A stretch of 10,396 nucleotides of DNA from Clostridiaceae bacterium UBA4839 (GCA_002400085.1 DHEX01000038.1:16892-27287), one strand, 5' to 3'. Positions 1 through 7,386 are shown, counted from the first letter of the stretch. Notes: generated from the sequence alone by a model not told the origin. Numbers and translations are program-made.

Positions 1-91
1 ATTTTAATCCTAAGAACATCTAAATGCTCACTCTATGTTCATTCCATATATTTTTCTTATCTTCGCTGTAATTGTTCATTAATAAATTACG

Positions 92-104
92 AATTACAAA
101 TTGC
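92..104. repeat. AT-rich intergenic repeat, copy 1
   Basis: The 13-mer AATTACAAATTGC occurs here and again at 6735-6747. On the minus strand the sequence continues as short units (TTTGTAA, TTCGTAA, TTTATTAA) to about position 80. It overlaps the stop codon of the YkvI-family gene. From memory, strings of this kind are common between clostridial genes; their role is unknown. Confidence 0.45.
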
Positions 105-1128
105 GGTCATATTTTACCATACATGCGGCACAAAATAGGATACCTGCTGCACCAAAGGCTGGATATAAAATATTTATAAGATTTGAAAAACCTATAAATG
201 CAAAGGGAATGGAAAATAAAATAATTATTATTAATGCATTTATGTATGAGATTTTAAAAGAAAATTGAAATGCTTTTGCTATGCTGTATAAATCTGATAT
301 TTCTGTAGAAAACATTTCTAAAAGGATAGCTGCACTAACAAAGGGAGGGAGAAGGCTGTCACTTACTTTTGACAAATAAAGGTTTGGGATTTCAAAATAA
401 TAGCTTTTAGGAGCATATACAATGATAGAAAGGTTAATAATAAGAACAAGTATTGTAAGTACAATGCTTCCAATTGTACAGCCGCTTATGAAGTGCTTTT
501 TCTCTTTATATTCATGAACAAGAGGACACAATACCCCTGAAGCGGATACTGTATTAAAGGATGCATAAAGAATAGAAGATAAAATAAAATTACTTTTAAT
601 AGGGAGTGAGCTATAAATTTGATTGTATATATATTGTGGACTGTTATTAATAAGAACTGAAGCTCCAATTAATAATATTATTGCAGATGAAAACGGGACA
701 ATTATAGAATTTAATTTGACTAGCCCTTTAGTAGAATAGATAGCCATTATAAAAGAGGATAAACTCATAATAAATATTGCATAGGTTTTAGGAATATTAA
801 GATATTCATTTAAAAGTGCAGCCCCTCCTGACAGCATTATTACATTTCCACCAAATAAAAAGAAGCTGATTATGAAATCTATAAGGGCTCCAAGTTTTCT
901 GCCCAAAATAAAGTATGTTAATTCCTTGTAAGATTTTAAATCGTTTTTTATTGAAAGTTTTATTATGATCTTCAGAAAAAAGATATAAAAAATGCAGCAT
1001 ATGATGATTCCAATAAATCCTTTTTTCCCATAAAGGCTAAAAAATTGAAGTACTTCTTGTCCCGAAGCAAGTCCAGCACCTACAATAGTTCCTATGATTA
1101 CAGAGGCAATTTTAAAGTTTTCTTTCAT
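94..1128 (-). CDS. YkvI-family polytopic membrane protein
   Basis: This 344-residue protein is almost entirely hydrophobic, with about ten predicted membrane helices. Near the N-terminus (residues 17-25) it has the motif GAGLASGQE. That motif is characteristic of the Bacillus YkvI family (COG3949), which is distantly related to the amino acid/polyamine/organocation transporter fold; the glycine-rich broken first helix is typical of that fold. It probably transports a small solute across the cytoplasmic membrane, but I cannot infer a substrate. The ATG start is supported by a GAGG ribosome binding site (complement of about 1137-1140) 8 nt upstream. It is divergently arranged with the lipoprotein gene and has no operon partner inside the window. 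Its last codons and stop lie inside an AT-rich repeat also found near 6735. Family assignment is fairly sure; function is unknown. Confidence 0.82.
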   Translation of the reverse strand: MKENFKIASVIIGTIVGAGLASGQEVLQFFSLYGKKGFIGIIICCIFYIFFLKIIIKLSIKNDLKSYKELTYFILGRKLGALIDFIISFFLFGGNVIMLSGGAALLNEYLNIPKTYAIFIMSLSSFIMAIYSTKGLVKLNSIIVPFSSAIILLIGASVLINNSPQYIYNQIYSSLPIKSNFILSSILYASFNTVSASGVLCPLVHEYKEKKHFISGCTIGSIVLTILVLIINLSIIVYAPKSYYFEIPNLYLSKVSDSLLPPFVSAAILLEMFSTEISDLYSIAKAFQFSFKISYINALIIIILFSIPFAFIGFSNLINILYPAFGAAGILFCAACMVKYDRNL

Positions 1129-1210
1129 TTAATAAACCTCAATACCTATTACATTAATTAATATTTAAATTATTTAAAATATATGCAGGATAAAAACTGT
1201 ATTAAAATCT

Positions 1211-1239
1211 TTATCAAAAAGAAATAATAGTAATATAAA
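1211..1239 (+). promoter_or_regulatory. Possible sigma-A promoter for the lipoprotein gene
   Basis: TTATCA, a 17-nt spacer and TATAAA lie 22 nt before the start codon at 1261. The -35 box is poor, so the call rests mainly on the -10 box, the spacing and the position ahead of the first gene of a transcript. Confidence 0.3.
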
Positions 1240-1260
1240 TGTACTTTAGAAGGTGATGAT

Positions 1261-2382
1261 ATGAAAAGAAGGATTTGTATTATATTAATAGTGTTCTTAT
1301 TCCTCTTTCAAGGATGCAGTTCAAGCAAAAAGCAAAATGATGATAAGAATAAGATGGAAGTAAAAAGTAATCAGAAAATAGATGTAACAGCTGCTAAAAG
1401 CTTTATGGATAATTATATGAAATATTTACTTAAAAAAAATACCAGTGCTGTAAAATCTTTTTATGCAGCAAAGCTTAAAGAATCATTAAAAGATGTGCCT
1501 TTAGAAAAGGAACCTCATGCTGTAGGCTATAAAATTGAAAAAGGTGAAATGAAGGAAAAAAAAGTTGAATATACTGCACACATATATAATGCTTACAGCT
1601 ATAAACCATATTTTTCTGATGATATGTTCAAATATACTATAGTACTTGAAGATGGAAATATGAAGATTGAGAGCATTTCAAAGGAAAAATCTGTGGAGGT
1701 TTATGAAAAAAATGGGGCAGTAATAAAAAAGGATGATAAGGGGAAAGAGGAAAGCATCCTTAGTTTAAGTGATTTGCCAGAATTTATTACATCAGAGGAA
1801 TCAAACTTATTAGAACAAAAGTTTGAAGTGCCAAAGGGAAAGTTAGGACCCTTAGCCATGTCCCCAGATGGGAAAACTTACATTGTTACAAGTACGGATA
1901 AAAACACTTTTATTTGTACTGTGAAAAAAGAAGAAGAAAAGCAAACATTTACAGAAGGGGGTGCAGACGATAAACAAAAGGCTGGGGGCGGGGATAAAAA
2001 AAAGGGCACAGAAAAGGAAAAACCAGAGGAGGAGGGTAAAAAAAAGACAATAACTATAAAACCTGTGGACTTTTATTTTGAAAGTAAGGTAAATATTATA
2101 TGTTTTTCTAATTCAGGAAAGTTTTTTGCTGTGGAGTATGTACCTAAATCATCTATAAACCATATCTTTATATATGATTCTAATGGGAAAAAAGTTAAGA
2201 CGGAAATTGAAAATAGATTTCCAGTGGATAAATTTTATATCACTTCACCTGCATTTATAAGCAATGAGGAAATTTGTTTTAGCCTAAAAGCAATTGAAAG
2301 TGCTACCGATGAAGAAAAGAAGCTTAATGGTGAATGGATTTATAATTTAAAAACAAATAAGCTAAGCCAGGTAACTGGTTAG
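1261..2382 (+). CDS. Predicted lipoprotein with propeller-like segments and a charged insertion
   Basis: This is a 373-residue exported protein. It has a basic N-terminus (MKRR), a hydrophobic core and a lipobox-like FQGC with Cys19 as the expected lipidated residue, followed by a polar SSSKK linker. It should be anchored to the outer face of the membrane. Residues about 42-150 look like a small alpha/beta domain, perhaps NTF2-like (inference). Residues about 195-221 (SPDGK followed by beta strands) and 266-373 (ICFSNSGK, HIFIYDSNGK) resemble TolB/WD-type beta-propeller blades. Between them, residues about 222-265 are a low-complexity Lys/Glu/Gly tract that looks like a disordered loop. The start has a good AGAAGGTG site 5 nt upstream. 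No enzymatic motif is visible and I do not recognise a named family. The next gene is 166 nt downstream with its own probable promoter, so this may be monocistronic. Confidence 0.72.
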   Translation: MKRRICIILIVFLFLFQGCSSSKKQNDDKNKMEVKSNQKIDVTAAKSFMDNYMKYLLKKNTSAVKSFYAAKLKESLKDVPLEKEPHAVGYKIEKGEMKEKKVEYTAHIYNAYSYKPYFSDDMFKYTIVLEDGNMKIESISKEKSVEVYEKNGAVIKKDDKGKEESILSLSDLPEFITSEESNLLEQKFEVPKGKLGPLAMSPDGKTYIVTSTDKNTFICTVKKEEEKQTFTEGGADDKQKAGGGDKKKGTEKEKPEEEGKKKTITIKPVDFYFESKVNIICFSNSGKFFAVEYVPKSSINHIFIYDSNGKKVKTEIENRFPVDKFYITSPAFISNEEICFSLKAIESATDEEKKLNGEWIYNLKTNKLSQVTG

Positions 2383-2395
2383 ACTGTAATTTTTT
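2362..2395 (+). terminator. Possible terminator overlapping the lipoprotein stop codon
   Basis: CTAAGCCAG (2362-2370) pairs with CTGGTTAG (2375-2382) across a GTAA loop, with one bulged G. A run of six T follows at 2390-2395. The stem includes the TAG stop. The T run starts 7 nt after the stem, so this would be a weak terminator. Confidence 0.4.
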
Positions 2396-2498
2396 CAGCC
2401 ATTAAAAATTTCCGTTGCTTGGGTTAGACGAATTTCATAGATGGATTTGGTTAATATGTACAAAGTATTTTATATATTTTGGCTATATTTAATTTCCC

Positions 2499-2527
2499 TT
2501 GGACATGCTAATATATTATTATGATAA
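2499..2527 (+). promoter_or_regulatory. Probable promoter of the ugpC operon
   Basis: TTGGAC, a 17-nt spacer and TGATAA sit 21 nt before the ATG at 2549. An overlapping TATGAT (2520-2525) is an alternative -10 with a shorter spacer. Either would drive the ATPase-regulator-ComB operon. Confidence 0.42.
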
Positions 2528-2548
2528 AATAATAAGGGGGATTTAAAA

Positions 2549-3658
2549 ATGGCAAAAGTTACTCTTAAAAATATTACTAAGGTTTATCCTGGAAATGTAA
2601 CAGCAGTAAAAGATGTTAACCTTGAAATTGCTGATAAGGAATTTGTTGTTTTAGTTGGACCTTCAGGATGCGGAAAATCAACTACACTTAGAATGATTGC
2701 GGGCCTTGAAGAAATTACTGAAGGAGAGCTGTATATTGGAGATAAGTTATGCAATGATATAGCTCCAAAGGATAGAGATATAGCCATGGTTTTCCAAAAC
2801 TATGCTCTGTATCCACATATGACTGTTTATGATAATATGGCATTTGGATTAAAGCTTAGAAAAGTTCCTAAGGATGAAATAGATAAAAAAGTTAAAGAAG
2901 CAGCAAGGACTCTCGATATTGAGCACTTACTTGACAGAAAACCAAAGGCATTATCTGGTGGACAAAGACAAAGAGTTGCACTTGGCCGTGCTATAGTAAG
3001 AGAGCCAAAGGTATTTTTAATGGATGAACCTTTATCAAACCTTGATGCTAAACTAAGAGTTCAGATGAGGACTGAAATATCAAAGCTTCATAAGAGACTT
3101 AATACTACATTTATATATGTTACACATGATCAAACAGAAGCTATGACTATGGGAACAAGAATAGTTGTTATGAAGGATGGAATAGTTCAGCAGGTTGATA
3201 CCCCACAAACTATTTATGAGAAACCTGAAAATATGTTTGTAGCAGGGTTTATTGGAAGCCCGCAGATGAACTTTACAGATGCAAAGATAGTTAAGGAAGG
3301 GAATAATTTATTTGTTACATTTGGGAAAGAAAAGCTTCCTATTCCAGCTGATAAGGCAAAGGTTATTGAGGATGCTGGATATGAAGGAAAGGAAGTTGTA
3401 TTTGGAATAAGACCTGAGCATATGAATGACGATGCAAAATTTATGGAAGAACATAAAGACAGCACAATAAGTGCAAAGATTGAAGTTATGGAGCATATGG
3501 GACCAGAAACTTTTCTTTATTTTGTATGCGAAGGAACAAATATGGTTGCAAGAGTTGAGCCTACAACGACAGCTCAGCTTGAACAAACTATTAAACTTGC
3601 TCTTGATATGGATAAAATGCATATATTTGATAAGACAACTGAAGTTGCAGTAATATAA
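2549..3658 (+). CDS. ugpC: Sugar ABC transporter ATP-binding protein, UgpC/MsmX type
   Basis: This 369-residue, full-length member of the MalK/UgpC/MsmX subfamily hydrolyses ATP on the inner face of the membrane to power carbohydrate import. The ATPase domain has Walker A GPSGCGKST (37-45), the Q-loop Gln83, signature LSGGQ (135-139), Walker B VFLMDE (155-160), D-loop SNLD and the switch His193. Residues about 235-369 form the C-terminal OB/TOBE-type domain of this subfamily. An AAGGGGG site lies 8 nt before the ATG. No permease or solute-binding gene is adjacent. Within the family, such orphan ATPases (Bacillus MsmX, Streptococcus MsmK) serve several sugar importers, so a shared-ATPase role is more likely than dedicated glycerol-3-phosphate transport. 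It is followed by a PucR/CdaR-type regulator only 12 nt away, which suggests co-transcription. The family call is very secure; the substrate is not. Confidence 0.95.
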   Translation: MAKVTLKNITKVYPGNVTAVKDVNLEIADKEFVVLVGPSGCGKSTTLRMIAGLEEITEGELYIGDKLCNDIAPKDRDIAMVFQNYALYPHMTVYDNMAFGLKLRKVPKDEIDKKVKEAARTLDIEHLLDRKPKALSGGQRQRVALGRAIVREPKVFLMDEPLSNLDAKLRVQMRTEISKLHKRLNTTFIYVTHDQTEAMTMGTRIVVMKDGIVQQVDTPQTIYEKPENMFVAGFIGSPQMNFTDAKIVKEGNNLFVTFGKEKLPIPADKAKVIEDAGYEGKEVVFGIRPEHMNDDAKFMEEHKDSTISAKIEVMEHMGPETFLYFVCEGTNMVARVEPTTTAQLEQTIKLALDMDKMHIFDKTTEVAVI

Positions 3659-3670
3659 GGAGGCGTTTAT

Positions 3671-4597
3671 ATGTTCTGTGATAGCCTTGCTAGAACTTTA
3701 AATTGTGATATAGGTATATACAGTCTTGATGGTAAACTTATAGAGGGTGTAGATGTTGGTTTTAAATATACTGATAATATATTTAAAGATGGGTCTTTTA
3801 CTTATTTAAAGGTAGAAAATATGATAGTTTGCGTAAATAAGGACTTATCACAGGATGCATGTAATTTAATTAAATTATATTATGAAAATATTAAATATAA
3901 AGAGGCTGTAAATATATCACAGCCTCTTCAATATATTTTAAATGAGGATATAAATGAAGGTAAAGTTTTAGATAAATATTTGGGCTGTAGGGTATTTTAT
4001 GTGAAGTGCCATGAAGACATAAGGGAAATTATAGAAAGTATATATGAGGGAGAAAGATTTGAGACAGCAGAGGATGAGGATGGCTTTTATATTGCAAAAA
4101 TAGTTGAGGACGTTGAGATGGAAGCAAATTCACTTATAAGCGGTATTGGTGAAGAAAAGGGGATTGAACTTTTAATAGGTGCAGGGGGAATAATAAATAG
4201 AAGTTATACAATAAAAGACTCTGCAGCTCACAGCAAGGAGGCAGTATGCCTTGCCCAAAGGCTTGGATTTAAAGAGGGTTTTTATTCGATAGATAAAATG
4301 ATCTTTTATAAAATAATAGAATCAAGCAACAAGGAAAAAATCGAAAAGTATATAATGGGCAGCGTTTCATCATTTAATGACATATTGCATGATAAGGAGC
4401 TTATAAGCACAGCTGAGGAAATATTCAAGTGCAACCTTAACATAAGTGAGGCTTCAAGACGTATGTATGTGCATAGAAACACTCTTCTTTATAGGATTGA
4501 TAAAATTAAGGGAATCACAGGACTTGATATTAAAAACTTTGAGGATGCTGTAATTTTTAAAACAGTTCTTTCTTTTTGCAAATTAAAACTCACATAG
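3671..4597 (+). CDS. CdaR/PucR-type transcriptional regulator
   Basis: This 308-residue protein ends in a PucR-type helix-turn-helix (residues about 245-303). It includes the segment ISEASRRMYVHRNTLLYRIDK, in which the VHRNTLLYR recognition core is diagnostic of the HTH_30 family. Residues about 125-225 resemble the GGDEF-like middle domain of CdaR proteins. The N-terminal ~90 residues, including GIYSLDGKLIEG, look like a small sensory domain. Relatives sense sugar diacids, purines or other metabolites and usually activate transport or catabolic genes. An AAGGAGG site overlaps the ugpC stop region and lies 7 nt before the ATG, so the gene is almost certainly translated from the ugpC message. 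Its likely job is to control ugpC or dependent sugar importers, which is an inference from context. The ligand is unknown. Confidence 0.82.
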   Translation: MFCDSLARTLNCDIGIYSLDGKLIEGVDVGFKYTDNIFKDGSFTYLKVENMIVCVNKDLSQDACNLIKLYYENIKYKEAVNISQPLQYILNEDINEGKVLDKYLGCRVFYVKCHEDIREIIESIYEGERFETAEDEDGFYIAKIVEDVEMEANSLISGIGEEKGIELLIGAGGIINRSYTIKDSAAHSKEAVCLAQRLGFKEGFYSIDKMIFYKIIESSNKEKIEKYIMGSVSSFNDILHDKELISTAEEIFKCNLNISEASRRMYVHRNTLLYRIDKIKGITGLDIKNFEDAVIFKTVLSFCKLKLT

Positions 4598-4645
4598 AAG
4601 AGCCATCGGATAAACAGGTGCAAAAAATAAATTTGAGGTGATGTT

Positions 4646-5344
4646 ATGAAAATTAGCTTAATTCCAGCAGTTACTTATGTAAATGATGATGAATTAAAAG
4701 GAAAGACAGCAGTAGTTATTGATGTATTAAGAGCTACCTCTGTCATGACAACTGCCATTATAAATGGTGCTTCAGAAATCATTGCATTAACTGAGGTTGA
4801 AGATGCATTAAGGATGAAGGATGCAAAGTGCATACTTGGGGGGGAGAGAAAAGGACTTAAAATAAAGGGCTTTGACCTATCAAATTCTCCTCTTGAATAC
4901 ACAAGGGAAAGAGTAGAAGGAAAAAGAGTTGTTATGACTACAACTAATGGAACAAAAACATTAAATAAAGTAGAAGCAGCAGATAAAATCTATATTGCCT
5001 GTATGTTAAACGGAAAAGCAGTAGGAAAAAGGCTTGTAGAAGAAGAAAAGGATACGGTTATAGTTTGTGCAGGAACCAATGGAAAGTTTTCTATAGATGA
5101 TTATGCCTGTGCTGGTAAAATAATTTATGAGGCTAACAAATTTGGAAAAGTTGAATTGGATGATTTCGCCTATGCAGCTTTTTCTGCATATAATGATCAT
5201 AAGGATGATATAATTTCTCTTGTTAAAAATGCTTACCATTATAAATATCTTTTATCTTTAGGATTAGGGGAGGATTTGAAATATTGTTTTAAAGAGGATA
5301 TTTCGGATTTGGTTCCAGAATACAAAAGTGGAAGGATTAAATAG
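4646..5344 (+). CDS. comB: ComB-family 2-phosphosulfolactate phosphatase
   Basis: This 232-residue protein matches the ComB family over its whole length. It carries VVIDVLRATS (23-32), GGERKG (65-70), the segment FDLSNSPLEY (76-85) and TTTNGT (98-103), the conserved acidic, arginine and asparagine motifs around the Mg-dependent active site. ComB hydrolyses (2R)-2-phospho-3-sulfolactate to sulfolactate and phosphate. The step belongs to coenzyme M synthesis in methanogens, and a bacterial homologue (YitC) is associated with sulfolactate in Bacillus spores. No ComA or ComC partner is present here, so the true substrate in this organism is uncertain. A GAGGTGATGTT ribosome binding site precedes the ATG. 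The 48-nt gap to the upstream regulator has no terminator, so it probably forms the third gene of the ugpC operon. Confidence 0.88.
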   Translation: MKISLIPAVTYVNDDELKGKTAVVIDVLRATSVMTTAIINGASEIIALTEVEDALRMKDAKCILGGERKGLKIKGFDLSNSPLEYTRERVEGKRVVMTTTNGTKTLNKVEAADKIYIACMLNGKAVGKRLVEEEKDTVIVCAGTNGKFSIDDYACAGKIIYEANKFGKVELDDFAYAAFSAYNDHKDDIISLVKNAYHYKYLLSLGLGEDLKYCFKEDISDLVPEYKSGRIK

Positions 5345-5407
5345 GCCATAGACCATTTCACTTTTCTGTTTACAAAGAAACTCTAAGGCAAAAAATGTCA
5401 GACAACT

Positions 5408-5503
5408 GTAGGGAAGGTGCCAACATCCAATAACAATCTCATTCTATGGCATTTACAGAGCAATCAAAATTTAGGGGGCGGAACGGTCAAGACCGCTCCC
5501 TAC
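5408..5503. repeat. GC-rich segment bounded by inverted GTAGGGA ends
   Basis: The segment starts with GTAGGGA (5408-5414) and ends with its reverse complement TCCCTAC (5497-5503), 96 bp in all. Its right part is far richer in GC than the surroundings. That part folds as CGGTC-AA-GACCG, flanked by TAGGG/CCCTA pairing across an internal loop. A second inverted pair, GCCATAGA (5345-5352) and TCTATGGC (5443-5450), is interleaved with it. No coding potential is visible. It may be a decayed small non-autonomous element or an intergenic repeat family. The hairpin could also act as a bidirectional terminator between the convergent comB and methyltransferase genes. Confidence 0.4.
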
Positions 5504-5505
5504 CT

Positions 5506-5525
5506 TTTCATAATCATGAAATTTT
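5506..5525 (+). terminator. Weak AT-rich hairpin after comB
   Basis: TTTCAT and ATGAAA form a 6-bp stem around the loop AATC, followed by TTTT. The stem is short and AT-rich. It could assist the GC-rich hairpin just upstream in ending the comB transcript. Confidence 0.25.
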
Positions 5526-5539
5526 GTGATAGATCCTTA

Positions 5540-6712
5540 TTATATAACCTGATATATAATAAATTTAAGATATAGAGATTCTTCTGAGTTTATAAGTACT
5601 GGATGATCCTTTGATTGGGTTCTGAATTCTACTTGACGCAGGGTTTTGCCTGCATCATGGGCTGCATCTGCAATAACCTGCGTAAAAAGGTCAGGAAGCA
5701 TAAAATGAGAACATGAGCAGGTAACTAAGAACCCACCAGGTTTTACAATTTTCATAGCTCTTAAGTTTATCTCCTTATAACCCCTAGAGGCCCCTTCTAC
5801 TGCTTGATGGCTTTTTGTAAATGCAGGAGGATCAAGAATAACCACATCAAATTGTTTTCCTTCATCTGCCCAAGGTCTTAATATGTCAAAGGCATTAGCC
5901 TTTTCAAAGCTGCAGATAGATTCAAAGCCATTTAAGGCTGAATTCTTTCTTGCCATTTCAATTGCTGTTTCTGAAATATCTATTCCAAGAACACTTTTTG
6001 CACCATAGTGTGCAGCATGCAGCGAAAATGATCCTGTATGGCAGAAGCAATCTAAAACATCTGCATTTTTTACTATATTCTTTATAGATGCACGGTTTTC
6101 TTTTTGATCAAGAAAGTAACCTGTTTTTTGACCATTTTCTAAATCAACATAAAATTTTACTCCATTTTCTTGTGTTTCAATTATGGTATTAAAAGGTTCA
6201 GTTAAAAATCCTTTTTGAAGAGGAAGACCCTCAAGTTCTCTTACCTTTACATCATTTCTTTCATAAATACCTTTAGGATTAAATATTTCTTTTAATATTT
6301 TTACGATGGTATCCTTCCATATATCTATACCAAGGGACAGGGTTTGCACAACAAGATAATCGCTATATTTATCAACTATTAGTGCAGGAATAAAATCTGC
6401 CTCACCGAATACAACCCTACAGCAGGTGGTTTCTATTAATTTTTTTCTATATTCCCATGCAGCAGTTATTTTTCTTCTAAAAAAGTCTTCATTGATTTCC
6501 TCATTTTCATCCCTTGTTAGTATTCTTACAGTGATTTTCGACTGAGGGTTTATATAGCCTTTACCAATAAATTTACCTCTGCTGTTATATACACTGATAA
6601 TATCCCCAGGCTTTATCGCTCCTTCATATTTTTGTATTTCATTTCTGTAGACCCAGGGATGACCAAGCTCCGCTTTTGAGATTCTGTTATCTTTAAGTAT
6701 TATTTTTGCCAT
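5540..6712 (-). CDS. RlmI-like class I SAM-dependent rRNA methyltransferase
   Basis: This 390-residue protein is close in length to E. coli RlmI, which makes m5C1962 in 23S rRNA. The N-terminal ~75 residues form a PUA-type RNA-binding domain (GHPWVYRNEI at 17-26, then KPGDIISVYNSRGKFIGKG). A central RlmI/RlmK-type linker follows, with GQKTGYFLDQ at 194-203. The Rossmann methyltransferase domain has the SAM-binding motif VLDCFCHTGSFS (219-230), the acidic GIDIS, the catalytic-region DPPAF (294-298), and CSCSH (332-336) containing candidate catalytic cysteines. It should act in the cytoplasm on rRNA; the exact nucleotide is inferred from the family. The start is supported by an AAGGAGG site directly upstream. 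It lies 51 nt downstream of the PilZ gene on the same strand and may share its transcript. Confidence 0.88.
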   Translation of the reverse strand: MAKIILKDNRISKAELGHPWVYRNEIQKYEGAIKPGDIISVYNSRGKFIGKGYINPQSKITVRILTRDENEEINEDFFRRKITAAWEYRKKLIETTCCRVVFGEADFIPALIVDKYSDYLVVQTLSLGIDIWKDTIVKILKEIFNPKGIYERNDVKVRELEGLPLQKGFLTEPFNTIIETQENGVKFYVDLENGQKTGYFLDQKENRASIKNIVKNADVLDCFCHTGSFSLHAAHYGAKSVLGIDISETAIEMARKNSALNGFESICSFEKANAFDILRPWADEGKQFDVVILDPPAFTKSHQAVEGASRGYKEINLRAMKIVKPGGFLVTCSCSHFMLPDLFTQVIADAAHDAGKTLRQVEFRTQSKDHPVLINSEESLYLKFIIYQVI

Positions 6713-6734
6713 TGCTTCCTCCTTTTAAAATGCA

Positions 6735-6747
6735 AATTACAAATTGC
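6735..6747. repeat. AT-rich intergenic repeat, copy 2
   Basis: A second exact copy of AATTACAAATTGC lies in the 51-nt gap between the PilZ and methyltransferase genes. It is preceded by TGCA, which gives the block TGCAAATTACAAATTGCA a nearly palindromic form. Confidence 0.4.
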
Positions 6748-6763
6748 AGATGTTTTCTAAGAA

Positions 6764-7099
6764 TTATTTCATAAAATTTCTGATTGTATTTATGTTATCC
6801 ATAGAAAGCCCTACAAATTCTCCCCCGCATAAAAATTTCCCATTTTCAATTTTGTTCCAAATAATATTAGTTAAAACTTGGAATGGAATTTCATCCCCAA
6901 GCCTTAAATAAAAAGAAAGAAAACTGCTTTTGGGTATATAAAACCTTGATACAAATGCCATTCCCGTTTCAGAAATATCAATAGTATATAATGAATCTGG
7001 TTTTATAATTAATTTTTTGTCTTCCCCATATATTAAAGTGGGATACAATATTTCGATTTTTGCTTTTTTTCTAATATAATTTCTTTTATCTTTTACCAT
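6764..7099 (-). CDS. PilZ-domain protein, probable cyclic-di-GMP receptor
   Basis: This 111-residue protein consists of little more than a single PilZ domain. Both cyclic-di-GMP contact motifs are present: RxxxR as R6-NYI-R10 near the N-terminus, and D/NxSxxG as DISETG at 41-46. The conserved late strand region includes the segment FLCGGEFVGLS. Single-domain PilZ proteins bind the second messenger and then regulate a partner by protein contact, often in motility, adhesion or exopolysaccharide production. The partner cannot be inferred here. A GGGGG ribosome binding site (complement of 7107-7111) lies 7 nt before the ATG. It sits upstream of the rRNA methyltransferase gene on the same strand with no clear terminator between. 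It is divergent from the PTS IIA transcription unit. Confidence 0.85.
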   Translation of the reverse strand: MVKDKRNYIRKKAKIEILYPTLIYGEDKKLIIKPDSLYTIDISETGMAFVSRFYIPKSSFLSFYLRLGDEIPFQVLTNIIWNKIENGKFLCGGEFVGLSMDNINTIRNFMK

Positions 7100-7194
7100 T
7101 ATTATTCCCCCAATCAGGTGATTTTTAGCTTCAGATAAAGTTTGTTTAAAAAAAATATAGATATAAGCTGAAATTTAAGAAAACTTATATTTAC

Positions 7195-7223
7195 ATTATA
7201 AGTTATTTTCTATTTGATTTAAA
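7195..7223 (-). promoter_or_regulatory. Possible promoter of the PilZ/methyltransferase unit
   Basis: On the minus strand, TTTAAA (7223-7218), a 17-nt spacer and TATAAT (7200-7195) form a fair sigma-A promoter about 95 nt upstream of the PilZ start. An 8-bp dyad, AACTTATA (7182-7189) with TATAAGTT (7197-7204), overlaps the -10 and initiation region and could be an operator. Confidence 0.4.
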
Positions 7224-7299
7224 GCTTCAAGCAGGATTATTTAAATTTACTATTTCAATTAATATAACTTTTTTTACATAGCCTTGTAATTCAATATTA

Positions 7300-7328
7300 T
7301 TGACATTTCTATTCTATAGATTTATACT
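7300..7328 (+). promoter_or_regulatory. Strong sigma-A promoter of the PTS IIA gene
   Basis: A consensus TTGACA (7300-7305), a 17-nt spacer and TATACT (7323-7328) predict initiation near 7335, just before the RAT/terminator leader. The leader to the start codon would be about 135 nt long. A promoter this strong fits control after initiation rather than by an activator. Confidence 0.8.
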
Positions 7329-7338
7329 AAAAACAATT

Positions 7339-7362
7339 CGTGTAACTGTTAAATCAGGCATG
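7339..7362 (+). promoter_or_regulatory. GlcT-type ribonucleic antiterminator (RAT)
   Basis: The sequence reads CGTGTAACTG, a short loop, then CAGGCATG. It closely resembles the GlcT target upstream of Bacillus ptsG as I remember it. CGTGT (7339-7343) pairs with GCATG (7358-7362), allowing two GU pairs. CTG (7346-7348) pairs with CAG (7355-7357). The unpaired AA between the stems fits the internal loop typical of RATs. The 3' side overlaps the first arm of the terminator, so the two folds are mutually exclusive. A BglG-family antiterminator bound here would allow transcription of the IIA gene. Confidence 0.72.
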
Positions 7363-7386
7363 AGATTTAAACCTCATGCCTTTTTT
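7356..7386 (+). terminator. Leader terminator regulated by the RAT
   Basis: AGGCATGAG (7356-7364) pairs perfectly with CTCATGCCT (7373-7381) across an 8-nt loop and runs into a T tract ending at 7386. It lies between a strong promoter and the IIA gene, with no gene upstream to terminate. This indicates attenuation rather than an ordinary gene end. Confidence 0.85.

Noticed and set aside
1..91. Inverted GAACAT/ATGTTC pair and T-rich sequence downstream of the YkvI-family gene, considered as its terminator
   Set aside because: The stem is only 6 bp with a 14-nt loop and no T tract follows it on the minus strand.
2400..2498. Additional promoter-like pairs such as TTGGTT with TTATAT in the lipoprotein-ugpC spacer
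   Set aside because: Matches are weak and common in AT-rich sequence; the pair at 2499-2527 is better placed for ugpC.
3308..3622. A 104-codon minus-strand open frame within the ATPase gene
   Set aside because: It lies antisense to a well-conserved ATPase coding region and has no family signature; it is a shadow of the real frame.
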